64,000 bases of DNA from Halobacteriovorax sp. (lineage in GTDB: Bacteria > Bdellovibrionota > Bacteriovoracia > Bacteriovoracales > Bacteriovoracaceae): NCBI GenBank assembly GCA_024686135.1, contig JAIBDQ010000002.1:17733-81732 (forward strand). Reading direction: 5' to 3'. Both the position numbers and the translations under genes were made by a program. The notes below the pieces were generated by a model. That model searched no databases. It had not been told where the DNA came from and was given only the letters and a program-made list of their open reading frames with translations. Position 1 is the first letter of the stretch. The number at the start of each line of letters is the position of its first letter. Below are positions 39,602 through 49,210 of the stretch, one piece after another.

Positions 39602-40360
39602 TTAGAATTTGTCGCTAAACTTGACAACCACTTTTTTAGAATTGGTTAGATTGATTATTGCGGGAATCTTGCGTTTTTTATCCAGGTATTTAACTACTCT
39701 TTCCATTTTTCTGATCTTTTCACTCCAGTTTTCTGGACCAAGAAAGACGCTTGAAGGTGTACCTCTTAAAGAGAGAATTATAGTTAAATCCCTCTTTTCC
39801 CCCAGTATAACTTCACTAATCGACCTCGAAACAATTGGGTCCATATTCTTAATTAAATTAGTCAACTTTTTCTGAACACCTTTATCCATTTTCTGAACGG
39901 GGAGGGCGAGGAAGGGTAATGCTTTTTTTAACTTTTTCTCACTTCTGAGTAAAACCTCATAAGTTGGATCAATAAGCTCTCCATTATCAACCAATATAGC
40001 TTCATATGACTCTAGGCCATTCTCTTTATATAACTGGACTTTCATTAATGGTTTTGGACAATCAAAGCTCATAAACAAGGAATTCTTCAAAGGATTATAA
40101 TTAATTTTATAACTAGAAATATAATGTTTCTTATCCAATTTTTCTTTCGAGATTTTTTCTTTTAGTTTTTTAAGAGATTTAACATCATCAAAAATCTTCA
40201 TCAACTGAAGAGCAAAGCTACCTGCTGTTCTCGACGGACACATACCAAAACTCGTCCTATACTTATATTTCCCTTTTCTTTCTGTGCTCAAGCTGTCGTT
40301 CAATGCTGCCTTAGATAGGAGCGGTGTTAATATCAATATAATGAGTACGAACTTTGCCAT
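39602..40360 (-). CDS. ftsQ: Divergent FtsQ-like protein
   Basis: Position between murB and ftsA; YEAILVDNGELIDPTYEVLL..LP and C-terminal TPSSVFLGPENWSEKIRKMERVVKYLDKKRKIPAIINLTNSKKVVVKF resemble the FtsQ beta domain; POTRA not obvious. Confidence 0.62.
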   Translation of the reverse strand: MAKFVLIILILTPLLSKAALNDSLSTERKGKYKYRTSFGMCPSRTAGSFALQLMKIFDDVKSLKKLKEKISKEKLDKKHYISSYKINYNPLKNSLFMSFDCPKPLMKVQLYKENGLESYEAILVDNGELIDPTYEVLLRSEKKLKKALPFLALPVQKMDKGVQKKLTNLIKNMDPIVSRSISEVILGEKRDLTIILSLRGTPSSVFLGPENWSEKIRKMERVVKYLDKKRKIPAIINLTNSKKVVVKFSDKF

Positions 40361-41283
40361 TATTTAAGTTTTACCTCTGTTTCAAATTCAACTCCGTACT
40401 GGAGTTTTAATTCTTTTTGTACAATAGAAATAGTTTCACATATATCTTCAAAATTAGCACCACCTGTATTCACCATAAAATTAGCGTGCTTTGGGCTTAT
40501 TTGAATTTTTTTATTAATAAAACCCTTCATCTCTATTATATCGATAAACATTCCCGCAGGGCAAACCTTGTTAGTTTTTTTATCATTCTTGAAAATACAG
40601 CCACAAGTTGATTCCTTTAAGGGCTGTGTTCTATTTCTTAAAGCTAAATAATCTTTAATTTGAGTTGTAATTTCAGGGGATTGACCATGGTGTATTAGCT
40701 TAGCTCCTGTTATTACGTCGCCTTTTTCTAGAAAGTGATTTTTTCTGTAACTAAAAGATGATTCTTTAACTATTACCTTTCTTTCAATTCCCAACTTATT
40801 AACCACAAATACTTCTTTAACAATATTACAAATTTCACCTAAATTTGTACCAGCATTCATAAAAAGCGCCCCACCTAGAGAGGCAGGAATCCCAGTAAAC
40901 ACCTCCCATCCTTTCAAGCCATTTTTTACAGCATGAGAAGATAGTACTGATAATGAAACTGAAGCTGGTAAAATATATTCTTCATGCACTTCATCTAAGT
41001 AAGATTTTTCAAATGGAAAACTCAGCATCAAATAGGGCAGGTCCGATGTTTTCGGAAGAAGCTGATTTGCGCCCCAACCAATTACTCTAAACTCAATATT
41101 GGTTTTTGTAAGTACAGGTAACAGTTTTTTTAAGGCCAGCAAGCTCTTAACAGTGATTAAATCCCCAACGGCCACTAATCTCATAGTTGAGTATTTTGTA
41201 AGATCCTTAGATTCTTCTAACTCTACTTCTTTTATCTCAGAAACTAATTTAGAAAGACTACTAATTCCCATCGGCCCACTCAC
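40360..41283 (-). CDS. murB: UDP-N-acetylenolpyruvoylglucosamine reductase
   Basis: FRVIGWGANQLL, GWEVFTGIPASLGGALFMNAGTNLGEI, FSYRKNHFL, CGCIFKND. Confidence 0.95.
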   Translation of the reverse strand: MSGPMGISSLSKLVSEIKEVELEESKDLTKYSTMRLVAVGDLITVKSLLALKKLLPVLTKTNIEFRVIGWGANQLLPKTSDLPYLMLSFPFEKSYLDEVHEEYILPASVSLSVLSSHAVKNGLKGWEVFTGIPASLGGALFMNAGTNLGEICNIVKEVFVVNKLGIERKVIVKESSFSYRKNHFLEKGDVITGAKLIHHGQSPEITTQIKDYLALRNRTQPLKESTCGCIFKNDKKTNKVCPAGMFIDIIEMKGFINKKIQISPKHANFMVNTGGANFEDICETISIVQKELKLQYGVEFETEVKLK

Positions 41284-42643
41284 GAGCTTTTCTACCTATA
41301 GCTCCAGCTCCTAAACATAAAAAAGCTATCTCTTTATCTAAAAAAGGTTTTATCAATTCACCGATGTCATCAATTGAACCAACTTGCTCGCACAGACCTG
41401 GATGTAAATGGTTTATATCTTTTACCAATCTCTCCGTTGTTATTCCCTCAATCGGTTTTTCACTCGCAGGGTATATTGGCGCAATAAAAACTCTATCGGC
41501 ATTATTAAAGCTATGAAGAAACTCATCCCAACAATCTCTAGTTCTAGAAAATCTATGGGGCTCAAAAAAGACTACAACTTCTTTTTCTTTCCTTGTATCT
41601 TTCATAGTTTTAATTGTTGTTTTAATTTCTGTTGGATGATGACCATAATCATCTATTAACTCAAAACCATCCTTCTTATAAAGGTTTTGCAATCTTCTTC
41701 CAACGCCTTTAAATTTTTGAATAGAGGATAGGATCAAATCTTCCTTTACACCCATAGAGTAGGCCATAGAGATTGCGCCAAGGGCATTTAGAACATTATG
41801 ACGCCCAGGAAGTTGTATTTTAATTTTTCCTAAATCTCGCCCGTCAACGACCAAGCTAAACTCTGCTAAATCAGGACTCATTTTAATATCTTTGGCTCCA
41901 ATATTGGCTTCAACCCCTTCATCTAAAATACCATAAGTGATATGAGGTTTTTTCATTTTAGGGATAAGAGAATTTATTATATCGTCATGTGCATTAAGGG
42001 CACAGCATCCATAAAATGGAACCTTATTGGTAAAGTCTTCAAAAGCTTTTATTAAGTTTTCTTTTGTTTTGTAATGATCAAGATGATCAAAATCAATGTT
42101 TGTTATTACCGACATAATAGGGTTTAAGAGGAGGAAAGATCCGTCAGACTCATCAGCTTCAGCAACTAAAAATTCCCCTGTACCGACTTTTGCATGTCCT
42201 TCTAAGTTTTCAACAATTCCACCTATGATATACGTTGGCTCAAACCGACTTTCTTCTAAGATTGTTGCCAAAATTGAAGTTGTCGTGGTTTTTCCATGAG
42301 TGCCTGCCACAGCGACTCCTTTCTTTAGTCGCATTAACTCTGCAAGCATTTCTGCACGTCTCATTATTGGAATATTTTCCTCATTAGCTCTTTTGATTTC
42401 TGGGTTCGTCTCATCTATAGCAGAACTGTATACAACAACAGTAACATCTTTAAGATTTTCCCAAGCATGACCTTTGTAAACTTCAGCACCAAGCTTTTGA
42501 AGCTTCTCTGTATTTGCTGATGACGCCATATCGGAGCCTGAAACCTTATAACCTAAACTAAGTAGGATTTCTGCAATCCCACTCATACCAATTCCACCAA
42601 TTCCTATAAAGTGAACCTTTACAGACTTATTTAGATTAAACAA
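41261..42643 (-). CDS. murC: UDP-N-acetylmuramate-L-alanine ligase
   Basis: VHFIGIGGIGMSGIAEILL, VAVAGTHGKTTTTSI, DDYGHHPTEIKTTI, FEPHRFSRT; start reassigned to TTG 42643 with AAGGAG 6 nt upstream. Confidence 0.95.
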   Translation of the reverse strand: MFNLNKSVKVHFIGIGGIGMSGIAEILLSLGYKVSGSDMASSANTEKLQKLGAEVYKGHAWENLKDVTVVVYSSAIDETNPEIKRANEENIPIMRRAEMLAELMRLKKGVAVAGTHGKTTTTSILATILEESRFEPTYIIGGIVENLEGHAKVGTGEFLVAEADESDGSFLLLNPIMSVITNIDFDHLDHYKTKENLIKAFEDFTNKVPFYGCCALNAHDDIINSLIPKMKKPHITYGILDEGVEANIGAKDIKMSPDLAEFSLVVDGRDLGKIKIQLPGRHNVLNALGAISMAYSMGVKEDLILSSIQKFKGVGRRLQNLYKKDGFELIDDYGHHPTEIKTTIKTMKDTRKEKEVVVFFEPHRFSRTRDCWDEFLHSFNNADRVFIAPIYPASEKPIEGITTERLVKDINHLHPGLCEQVGSIDDIGELIKPFLDKEIAFLCLGAGAIGRKAREWADGN

Positions 42644-42653
42644 TTTATTCTCC

Positions 42654-43877
42654 TTACCTTGGTAACCTGCTCGCAGGGAACCTTTTTTCTGATAACGACG
42701 GACTTGTTGAAGAGATCGGGGAAGGTGTTTCAGAAAAAACATCTTCCCTGGAAAAAGGATTATCTTGAACAAAGAGGGTTTTTCTATATGAATTAATCGC
42801 ACTTAAAACTAGCCCGATTCCAAAAGCATTAGCAAGCAGACTTGAGCCACCAGAACTAATAAAAGGAAGGTTTAGTCCTTTGGTCGGAAGCAAACCTAAT
42901 ACTACCCCCATATTCAAAGTTGCCTGTAATGAAATTAAAAAGACTACACACGATACAATAATTGCATGACTTCTATTTTTAATTAGTAATGCTAACTTTT
43001 GTCCATATAAATTAAAAAGAAAGAACAAGACTACTATAGTGAACACGCCAATAAACCCAAGCTCTTCTCCGATTACACTAAAAATAAAATCGTTATGAGC
43101 TTCTGGTAAATAAAACAGTTTTTCATTACTATTTCCAAGACCTGTTCCCAGTATGGAGCCATTCGCAAAGCCTAAGTAAGATTGGATTATTTGAAATCCA
43201 GATGTTTGAGGGTTCTTCCATGGGTCTAAAAAAGAAAAAAGCCTTTTAACTCTATAGGGTTGAGATATAAGGATTGGAATTAACGCTGTAATAGCTACTC
43301 CAAAACCCCAGTAAAAGATTTTTCTAGGAAACGAACTTAAAAAACAAGCATAAAGAACTATAATTAAACATATCGTAAATGATCCAAAGTCCGGCTGCAT
43401 AAGCAAGAGGAGTAATGGAAGAAGCATTCCCACACTTCTGTTAATCTTTGTATTTTTATCTAGAGAATTAAAGTTTTCAAAAAAGTTAACAGCGCTTAGG
43501 AGGACTGTATATTTCACTAGCTCACCTGGCTGGAAACCAAAGAGCCCTAAATCTAACCACCTCTTCGCTCCCTTTACAACTTTTCCAAATCCAGGAAGAA
43601 AGGTGGCAAGCAACATTGCTGTCAAAACCCAATTTACAATATGTCCGTATTTCATCCAAAACGAAACTTTAGTTTTTGAAATGACAAAAGCTATAACTGT
43701 TCCTATAGAAAGAAAAATCACTTGTTTGAAAAAAAAGTAATTACTATTTCCATATTGCTCTTGAGCAAAAATATAACTTGATGAGTAGACCATGATCACG
43801 CCAATCGTAGATAGGATTAACGTGAAAATAACGACTAATTTTGTGGTACTCTGTAGATCTTCTAACTTATCTTCCAT
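42654..43877 (-). CDS. ftsW: Cell division protein FtsW (SEDS glycosyltransferase)
   Basis: LGLFGFQPGELVKYTVLL, PDFGSFTI, GSILGTGLGNSNEKLFYLPEAHNDFIFSVIGEELGFIG, LPFISSGGSSLLANA. Confidence 0.96.
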   Translation of the reverse strand: MEDKLEDLQSTTKLVVIFTLILSTIGVIMVYSSSYIFAQEQYGNSNYFFFKQVIFLSIGTVIAFVISKTKVSFWMKYGHIVNWVLTAMLLATFLPGFGKVVKGAKRWLDLGLFGFQPGELVKYTVLLSAVNFFENFNSLDKNTKINRSVGMLLPLLLLLMQPDFGSFTICLIIVLYACFLSSFPRKIFYWGFGVAITALIPILISQPYRVKRLFSFLDPWKNPQTSGFQIIQSYLGFANGSILGTGLGNSNEKLFYLPEAHNDFIFSVIGEELGFIGVFTIVVLFFLFNLYGQKLALLIKNRSHAIIVSCVVFLISLQATLNMGVVLGLLPTKGLNLPFISSGGSSLLANAFGIGLVLSAINSYRKTLFVQDNPFSREDVFSETPSPISSTSPSLSEKRFPASRLPR

Positions 43878-43924
43878 AAGGTTATTTTAACAAACCCTAT
43901 AAAATCTGCTAGTTGTATTTTCAA

Positions 43925-45307
43925 TTACAATTGGTAGACCAATTTCTTAAAGTAATTACCACGTTCTTCAAAATCCCTAAAAAAGTCTGAACTTCCATTA
44001 CCCGGGGAAAGTAGTATGGTATCGCCCGTTCTACTTTTTTGGTAAGCAAATAAAACTGATTCTTCGAAACTTCCAACAATATAAGTTTGTGAATGCTCTC
44101 CAAGGGCTCTATTTAGCCTTTCCTTACACTCGCCGACTAAAACAAGGACTCTAGCGTGCTTGATAATTTCACCTGCATAAGGCTCAAACTCTATTTCTTC
44201 ATTATCTTTACCGCCTGCGATCAGGATCACAGGGTTTTTGTAGGAAGCGATACTTTTGAGCATATCTTCCATTTTTTCGGCTTTTGAATCGTTATAGAAG
44301 GAAACTCCATTTTTCTCCATCAAGAATTCGATTCTATGTGGGATTCCAGGGAATTTTTCAATACAGTTTTGGATAGCTTTATCAGAAGCATCTAGGGCCT
44401 TACAGGCCGTTATTGCGGCAAGAAGATTTTCTCGATTATCCTGTCCAACAATTCGCATCTTATTAACTTTAAATTCTGAATGATAATTAATATTGCTATG
44501 AATTCTTCTTTCGTGAAAATGTGTCCCCTGAATTTCATTCATCACACCCATTTTCAAAAAGCTTCTTCTAGAATACCAGTAAGTTTGGCAATTCGCGTTT
44601 CTGAAAAAGGTATTATTAGCAAGGGTATCAAAGTTTACTACCAAAGTGTCATCTGGCGATAATGACTTAATGATTGAAAGCTTCGTTTCAATATATTCAC
44701 CAACAGACCTAAAATGAGACTCTGGGTATTTTTCACTAATATTTGTAAAGACAACAAGCTTCGGATGAAAGTTTTGCAAGCTTTTCATTTGAATTGCTGA
44801 GACTTCAACAATTACATAATCAATTTCTTCTTTATTCGGAAGCATACAGTATTCAATAAATGGACTCTCACTCGTTCCACCTACGAAAACATTCTTACCA
44901 TCAAGCTTCATCGTAAAGCCGATCATATGAGCAACAGTTGTTCTTCCCTGGCTACCGCAAACTGCAATTATTGGTTTTCTACAAAGTTTATTGGCCAAAC
45001 CAAATTCACTATAAACTTCTTTTCCGTTCTGTCTTGCTAACTCTAACTGTGGAAGCATAGGATCCACCGAAGAAGTATAAACAACAACATCAGCATCTAT
45101 AAAGTCTTCATCTCTATGCTCACCAAAAGTCATTTCAGGAGCTGGAGATATTTTCTTTAGTTTTTTAACAGCTTTATTTAAGTCAAAGATGGGCTTTATA
45201 TCAGTAACTCTAATCAAGCATTCTAATCTATTGAAGAAGTTGATAAGGGTAAAACCTGTTCTGCCTATACCAACAATAAGAACTTTCTTATTTTTAAAAC
45301 GTTCCAT
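43925..45307 (-). CDS. murD: UDP-N-acetylmuramoylalanine-D-glutamate ligase
   Basis: AVCGSQGRTTVAHMIG, PHRIEFLMEKNGVSFYNDSKAEKMEDMLKSIASYKNPVILIAGGKD, LLSPGNGSSDFFRDFEERGNYFKKLV. Confidence 0.93.
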   Translation of the reverse strand: MERFKNKKVLIVGIGRTGFTLINFFNRLECLIRVTDIKPIFDLNKAVKKLKKISPAPEMTFGEHRDEDFIDADVVVYTSSVDPMLPQLELARQNGKEVYSEFGLANKLCRKPIIAVCGSQGRTTVAHMIGFTMKLDGKNVFVGGTSESPFIEYCMLPNKEEIDYVIVEVSAIQMKSLQNFHPKLVVFTNISEKYPESHFRSVGEYIETKLSIIKSLSPDDTLVVNFDTLANNTFFRNANCQTYWYSRRSFLKMGVMNEIQGTHFHERRIHSNINYHSEFKVNKMRIVGQDNRENLLAAITACKALDASDKAIQNCIEKFPGIPHRIEFLMEKNGVSFYNDSKAEKMEDMLKSIASYKNPVILIAGGKDNEEIEFEPYAGEIIKHARVLVLVGECKERLNRALGEHSQTYIVGSFEESVLFAYQKSRTGDTILLSPGNGSSDFFRDFEERGNYFKKLVYQL

Positions 45308-45312
45308 TCAAA

Positions 45313-46392
45313 TTACCTCATCTTAAGGGTCGCAATCGCAACCAACGCCAGAAAAATACTAATGATCCAAAATCGGACAATAACTTTTGGCTCTGGCCAG
45401 CCTAACAACTCAAAATGGTGATGAATGGGTGCCATCTTAAAAATTCTTTTACCTCTTAATTTAAAAGACGCCACTTGAAGTATTACCGATAAGGCTTCAA
45501 CAACAAAAACACCGCCAATTAAGACAAATAAAATTTCATTCTTCGTAATGACTGCAATTGTTCCCAATGTGCCGCCAAGAGACAAAGACCCTACATCACC
45601 CATAAATATTTGAGCTGGATAAGAGTTGTACCATAAAAAGCCTACGCCAGCACCTATAATGGCCGTAGCTAAAACGCTCAACTCGCCCACACCATCGATG
45701 TATGGAATAAATAAATAGCTACTAATTTCGCGATGCCCCGACACATAAGCGAGCAATGCCAAAGTCACTGAACTTGTAATAATTGGACCAATGGCGAGGC
45801 CATCCAACCCATCAGTTAGATTAACCGCATTACTAGAGCCAACAATGACTAAAGTAGAAAACAGGACGTAACCAACTCCGCCCATATCAAACAGAGGTCC
45901 CTTCACAAATGGAACATAGAATTGAGTATCAATAACACCTTGATAATAGAGATACCATGAGGCAGCCAGGGCAGTTAATATCTGCCAAACAAGCTTTCCT
46001 TTAGCAGAAACACCATCCGTATTCCCCCTAAGGACTATTAGGTAATCATCCAAAAAACCCAATACAAAATAAGAACTCAATACAAACATCGTGACCAAGA
46101 AAGGCGCCGACATGAAGTTCCCGCAAAAGATTAATGCGAACAAAATGCTGCCTAGAATAAAAACTCCACCCATTGTTGGAGTTCCAGCTTTCTTTAAATG
46201 ACTCTCTGGGCCGCTCTCCCTAATCACCTGTCCGAATTGCTTTAATTTCATAAAGTTTATAAAAGCCTTCCCCCAGATAATTGAAATCGCTGCCGCAATT
46301 AAAAATGCAACAATTGCGCGAAACGTTATATATCTAAAAATATTAAATGCGGAAACGGACTGACTTAAAGGATAAAGAAAGTGATAGAGCAT
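45313..46392 (-). CDS. mraY: Phospho-N-acetylmuramoyl-pentapeptide-transferase
   Basis: KKAGTPTMGGVFIL, LDDYLIVLRGNTDGVSAKGKL, NLTDGLDGLAIGP, MAPIHHHFELLGWPEPKVIVRFWI. Confidence 0.97.
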   Translation of the reverse strand: MLYHFLYPLSQSVSAFNIFRYITFRAIVAFLIAAAISIIWGKAFINFMKLKQFGQVIRESGPESHLKKAGTPTMGGVFILGSILFALIFCGNFMSAPFLVTMFVLSSYFVLGFLDDYLIVLRGNTDGVSAKGKLVWQILTALAASWYLYYQGVIDTQFYVPFVKGPLFDMGGVGYVLFSTLVIVGSSNAVNLTDGLDGLAIGPIITSSVTLALLAYVSGHREISSYLFIPYIDGVGELSVLATAIIGAGVGFLWYNSYPAQIFMGDVGSLSLGGTLGTIAVITKNEILFVLIGGVFVVEALSVILQVASFKLRGKRIFKMAPIHHHFELLGWPEPKVIVRFWIISIFLALVAIATLKMR

Positions 46393-46422
46393 AGGGACCC
46401 ATAAATTTTAAATACTTAGGTA

Positions 46423-47802
46423 TTAATTAAGTGCCACGAGAGTCTCCAATTGTAAAGTTCTACTCCCCTTTAGAAAAAAGTTAGAGTATCTCTCGTAACA
46501 ATCGGCCCAATCGTGCTTTAGTTCATCCACATTAGCGTAACACTTTCCTGCTTCAGAGTATCCCTTATTATAGAATTTGCTAAACCTTCCTACGAAAATA
46601 ACTTCACTAATATTTAGTGATTTTAAATATCTTCCAATTTCCTCATGATACTCTGGGCTCCTATTTCCAAGCTCATTCATATCGCCAAGAACAAAAAGGC
46701 TCTTGGATAAATCTTTCGATCTATCTTTTAAAAAAGTCGTAAATGTTTCTAGAGAAGCAATCATAGAGGAAGGATTTGCATTGTAAGCATCTAGGAAAAT
46801 AGACTTACCATCTCTATCAATCAGCTCTGATCTGTTGTTACTGGGTAGTGAAATATTTAAACAACAACTTTCTATTTCTTTAATTTTTTCAGGGAACATC
46901 TGCACCATTAAGCTTGCAGATAATGCCAAATTTTTAAAGTTATGAACTCCAAAAAGAGATGGTGCCTCCAAAGTTAAATCGACCTTCCCCTTGAGCTCCA
47001 TCTTAGTTCCCGTTAGCACAGCTTTTGTATTTCCATCCCTTAAACCAACCGAGACTGTTAAATCATCAAGAATTAATTTTTTTAAATGTCTATTATCTCC
47101 GTCGATAGAGAAGAATCCTTTTTTATTATTTACATAATCATATAAAGATCTTTTTTCTTTAAATACATTTTCTTCTGTTTCAAAGAACTCTAAATGTGAC
47201 TGACCAACGGTTGTAATAATACCAGCATCCGGATCTCCAAGATTACATAAAAATGGAATCTCTCCAGGATGATTAGTTCCCATTTCTAAAATGCAAATAC
47301 GATGTTTATTTTTGAGCCTTAGCATCGTCATAGGTACACCAAGATGATTATTCAGATTGCCGGAAGTATATAATACTTCTCCTGGGAACAAAGATTCACA
47401 AATATATGCGAGTAACTCTTTAGTTGTAGTTTTGCCATTGCTTCCAGTTATGCCGATTGTTTTGCTATTATTAGATCTCGAACGCCAATTATTTTGATGA
47501 AACTTGGCTAAGTCTTGTAAATATTTTTCGGTATTATCAACACCAATAAGAAAAACTTCCGGAAACTTTGTGAATAAATCTGAAGCATTAAAGTTTTCAT
47601 CGATTCTATATATGCAACCTGATGCCCCCTTAGTAATAGCGGATTCAATGAACTTATTTCCATCAAAATTCTCCCCTGATAAGGCTAAAAATAAATCTCC
47701 TTCTTGTATTGTTCTAGTATCTGTTGAGACGCGCTCTACCTGACGAATTTTTCCAAAGAATTGATCTTTATTTTTATTTACGAAGTCATCTATCTTTATC
47801 AT
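46423..47802 (-). CDS. murF: UDP-N-acetylmuramoyl-tripeptide-D-alanyl-D-alanine ligase
   Basis: STDTRTIQEGDLFLALSGENFDGNKFI, IGITGSNGKTTTKELLAYI, LDAYNANPSSMIASLETF, LGDMNELG. Confidence 0.96.
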   Translation of the reverse strand: MIKIDDFVNKNKDQFFGKIRQVERVSTDTRTIQEGDLFLALSGENFDGNKFIESAITKGASGCIYRIDENFNASDLFTKFPEVFLIGVDNTEKYLQDLAKFHQNNWRSRSNNSKTIGITGSNGKTTTKELLAYICESLFPGEVLYTSGNLNNHLGVPMTMLRLKNKHRICILEMGTNHPGEIPFLCNLGDPDAGIITTVGQSHLEFFETEENVFKEKRSLYDYVNNKKGFFSIDGDNRHLKKLILDDLTVSVGLRDGNTKAVLTGTKMELKGKVDLTLEAPSLFGVHNFKNLALSASLMVQMFPEKIKEIESCCLNISLPSNNRSELIDRDGKSIFLDAYNANPSSMIASLETFTTFLKDRSKDLSKSLFVLGDMNELGNRSPEYHEEIGRYLKSLNISEVIFVGRFSKFYNKGYSEAGKCYANVDELKHDWADCYERYSNFFLKGSRTLQLETLVALN

Positions 47803-47803
47803 T

Positions 47804-48493
47804 TTATTCTCGAATTGATTCCACTACCGAGAAGTCACTAAAAAAATGCTTCTCACCTTTAATCTCTTGGTACTCTTCATGACCTTTACCAGCTATCAAT
47901 AGAACATCACCTTCCTTTAGGTTCTTAACACCTGCCTTTATGGCCTTTTCCCTATCGGCTTCTACCAGCAAGGGTTCCTTTTTTAAACCTACCAAAATAT
48001 CTTTTATAATTTCGTCAGGCTCTTCTGATCTTGGATTGTCACTTGTGACAATGACTCCATGACTAGACTTTTCAGCTGCCTCGGCCATAAGCGGCCTCTT
48101 TGTTTTATCTCTATCACCGCCGCACCCAAACAATGTAATTACTTTAGACTTTGGAAAGGCCTTAACTGTTGCTTCTACTAGGTTCTCTATTGCATCAGGC
48201 GTATGAGCGTAATCGACGATAGCGAACGCATTATTAACCGGTAGAACTGAAAATCTTCCTTTCGGTGTCGCAATATTATTTAAATCAACTTTTTTAATAT
48301 CTATAAGACTAGCCACAACTCCTATAGAGAGCGCCAAATTGTCCTTATTATAATGTACTTTAAAAAATGGTGGTAAGTTAACAATCCCCAACTCTTCAAG
48401 GTTTTTAACTTTTGTAACTTTTGAATCCAGAGTCTCATTACTCATATATTTTTTTAAATCTTCAAAAAGTTTCACTTCTGATGGCGGAACCAT
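47804..48493 (-). pseudogene. murE: MurE C-terminal part, downstream of in-frame TAA (split murE)
   Basis: GRFSVLPVNNAFAIVDYAHTPDAIENLVEA, VTLFGCGGDRDKTKRPLMA, VTSDNPRSEEPDEII, IAGKGHEEYQ; same frame as the upstream ORF. Confidence 0.85.
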
Positions 48494-48496
48494 TAA

Positions 48497-49210
48497 TTAG
48501 GTTTCCGAGTCTTCGAACAATTCAACGATTCTGGCTTTTGCTGAAAAATATTCTTCCATCGTTCCATGGTAATCAAGATGGTCCTGACTAAACGAAGTCC
48601 AACCTGCCCCTGTCAGCTTTATACTGCCAAGTCGATTCTGATCAATTGCATGACTACTTACCTCCATAAAGAGATATTTAATATCTGAGCTCAAAGCACT
48701 TAAAACTCTTCTCAAATCAATATAAGAAGGTGTCGTGCCTGTGATTCCTAGATCTTTAATTTTCCCATTCACAGTAACACCAACAGTACCCAAACTTCCT
48801 GCTGGAATATTTTGTTGAAGGAGTAATTGCTCGCACAAACAAACACAGGTTGATTTACCATTAGTCCCAGTAATACCAATTACTTTTGGAGTACTGGTAC
48901 CTATTGGATAAAGATCATTTAAGATCTCTTCCAGTAAATCAGCCTCATTATTTAAATCAACAATAACGGTTGGATAACTTATATCAAACGCAGGTTTTTT
49001 ATTTAGAAAAAGAATTTCAGGTTCAACGGAGCTTAGTCTTTCTTTAAATAAGGATTCTGAATTAGAATCAGAAATTCTATAAACAGCCGCTATCCCTGCA
49101 CCTGAGTTTTGTAGGTTTGTTGTTAAATGTTGGAAACTAATATCATTATCGAAATTTAATAATTCAAACTTTAAATTTTTTAGATAGCTTAAAAGTTGAT
49201 CTTTATTCAT
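48497..49210 (-). pseudogene. murE: MurE N-terminal part, ends at in-frame TAA (split murE)
   Basis: VIGITGTNGKSTCVCLCEQLL, GITGTTPSYIDLRRVL, FMEVSSHAIDQNRL, SFSQDHLDYHGTMEEYFSAKARI. Confidence 0.85.
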
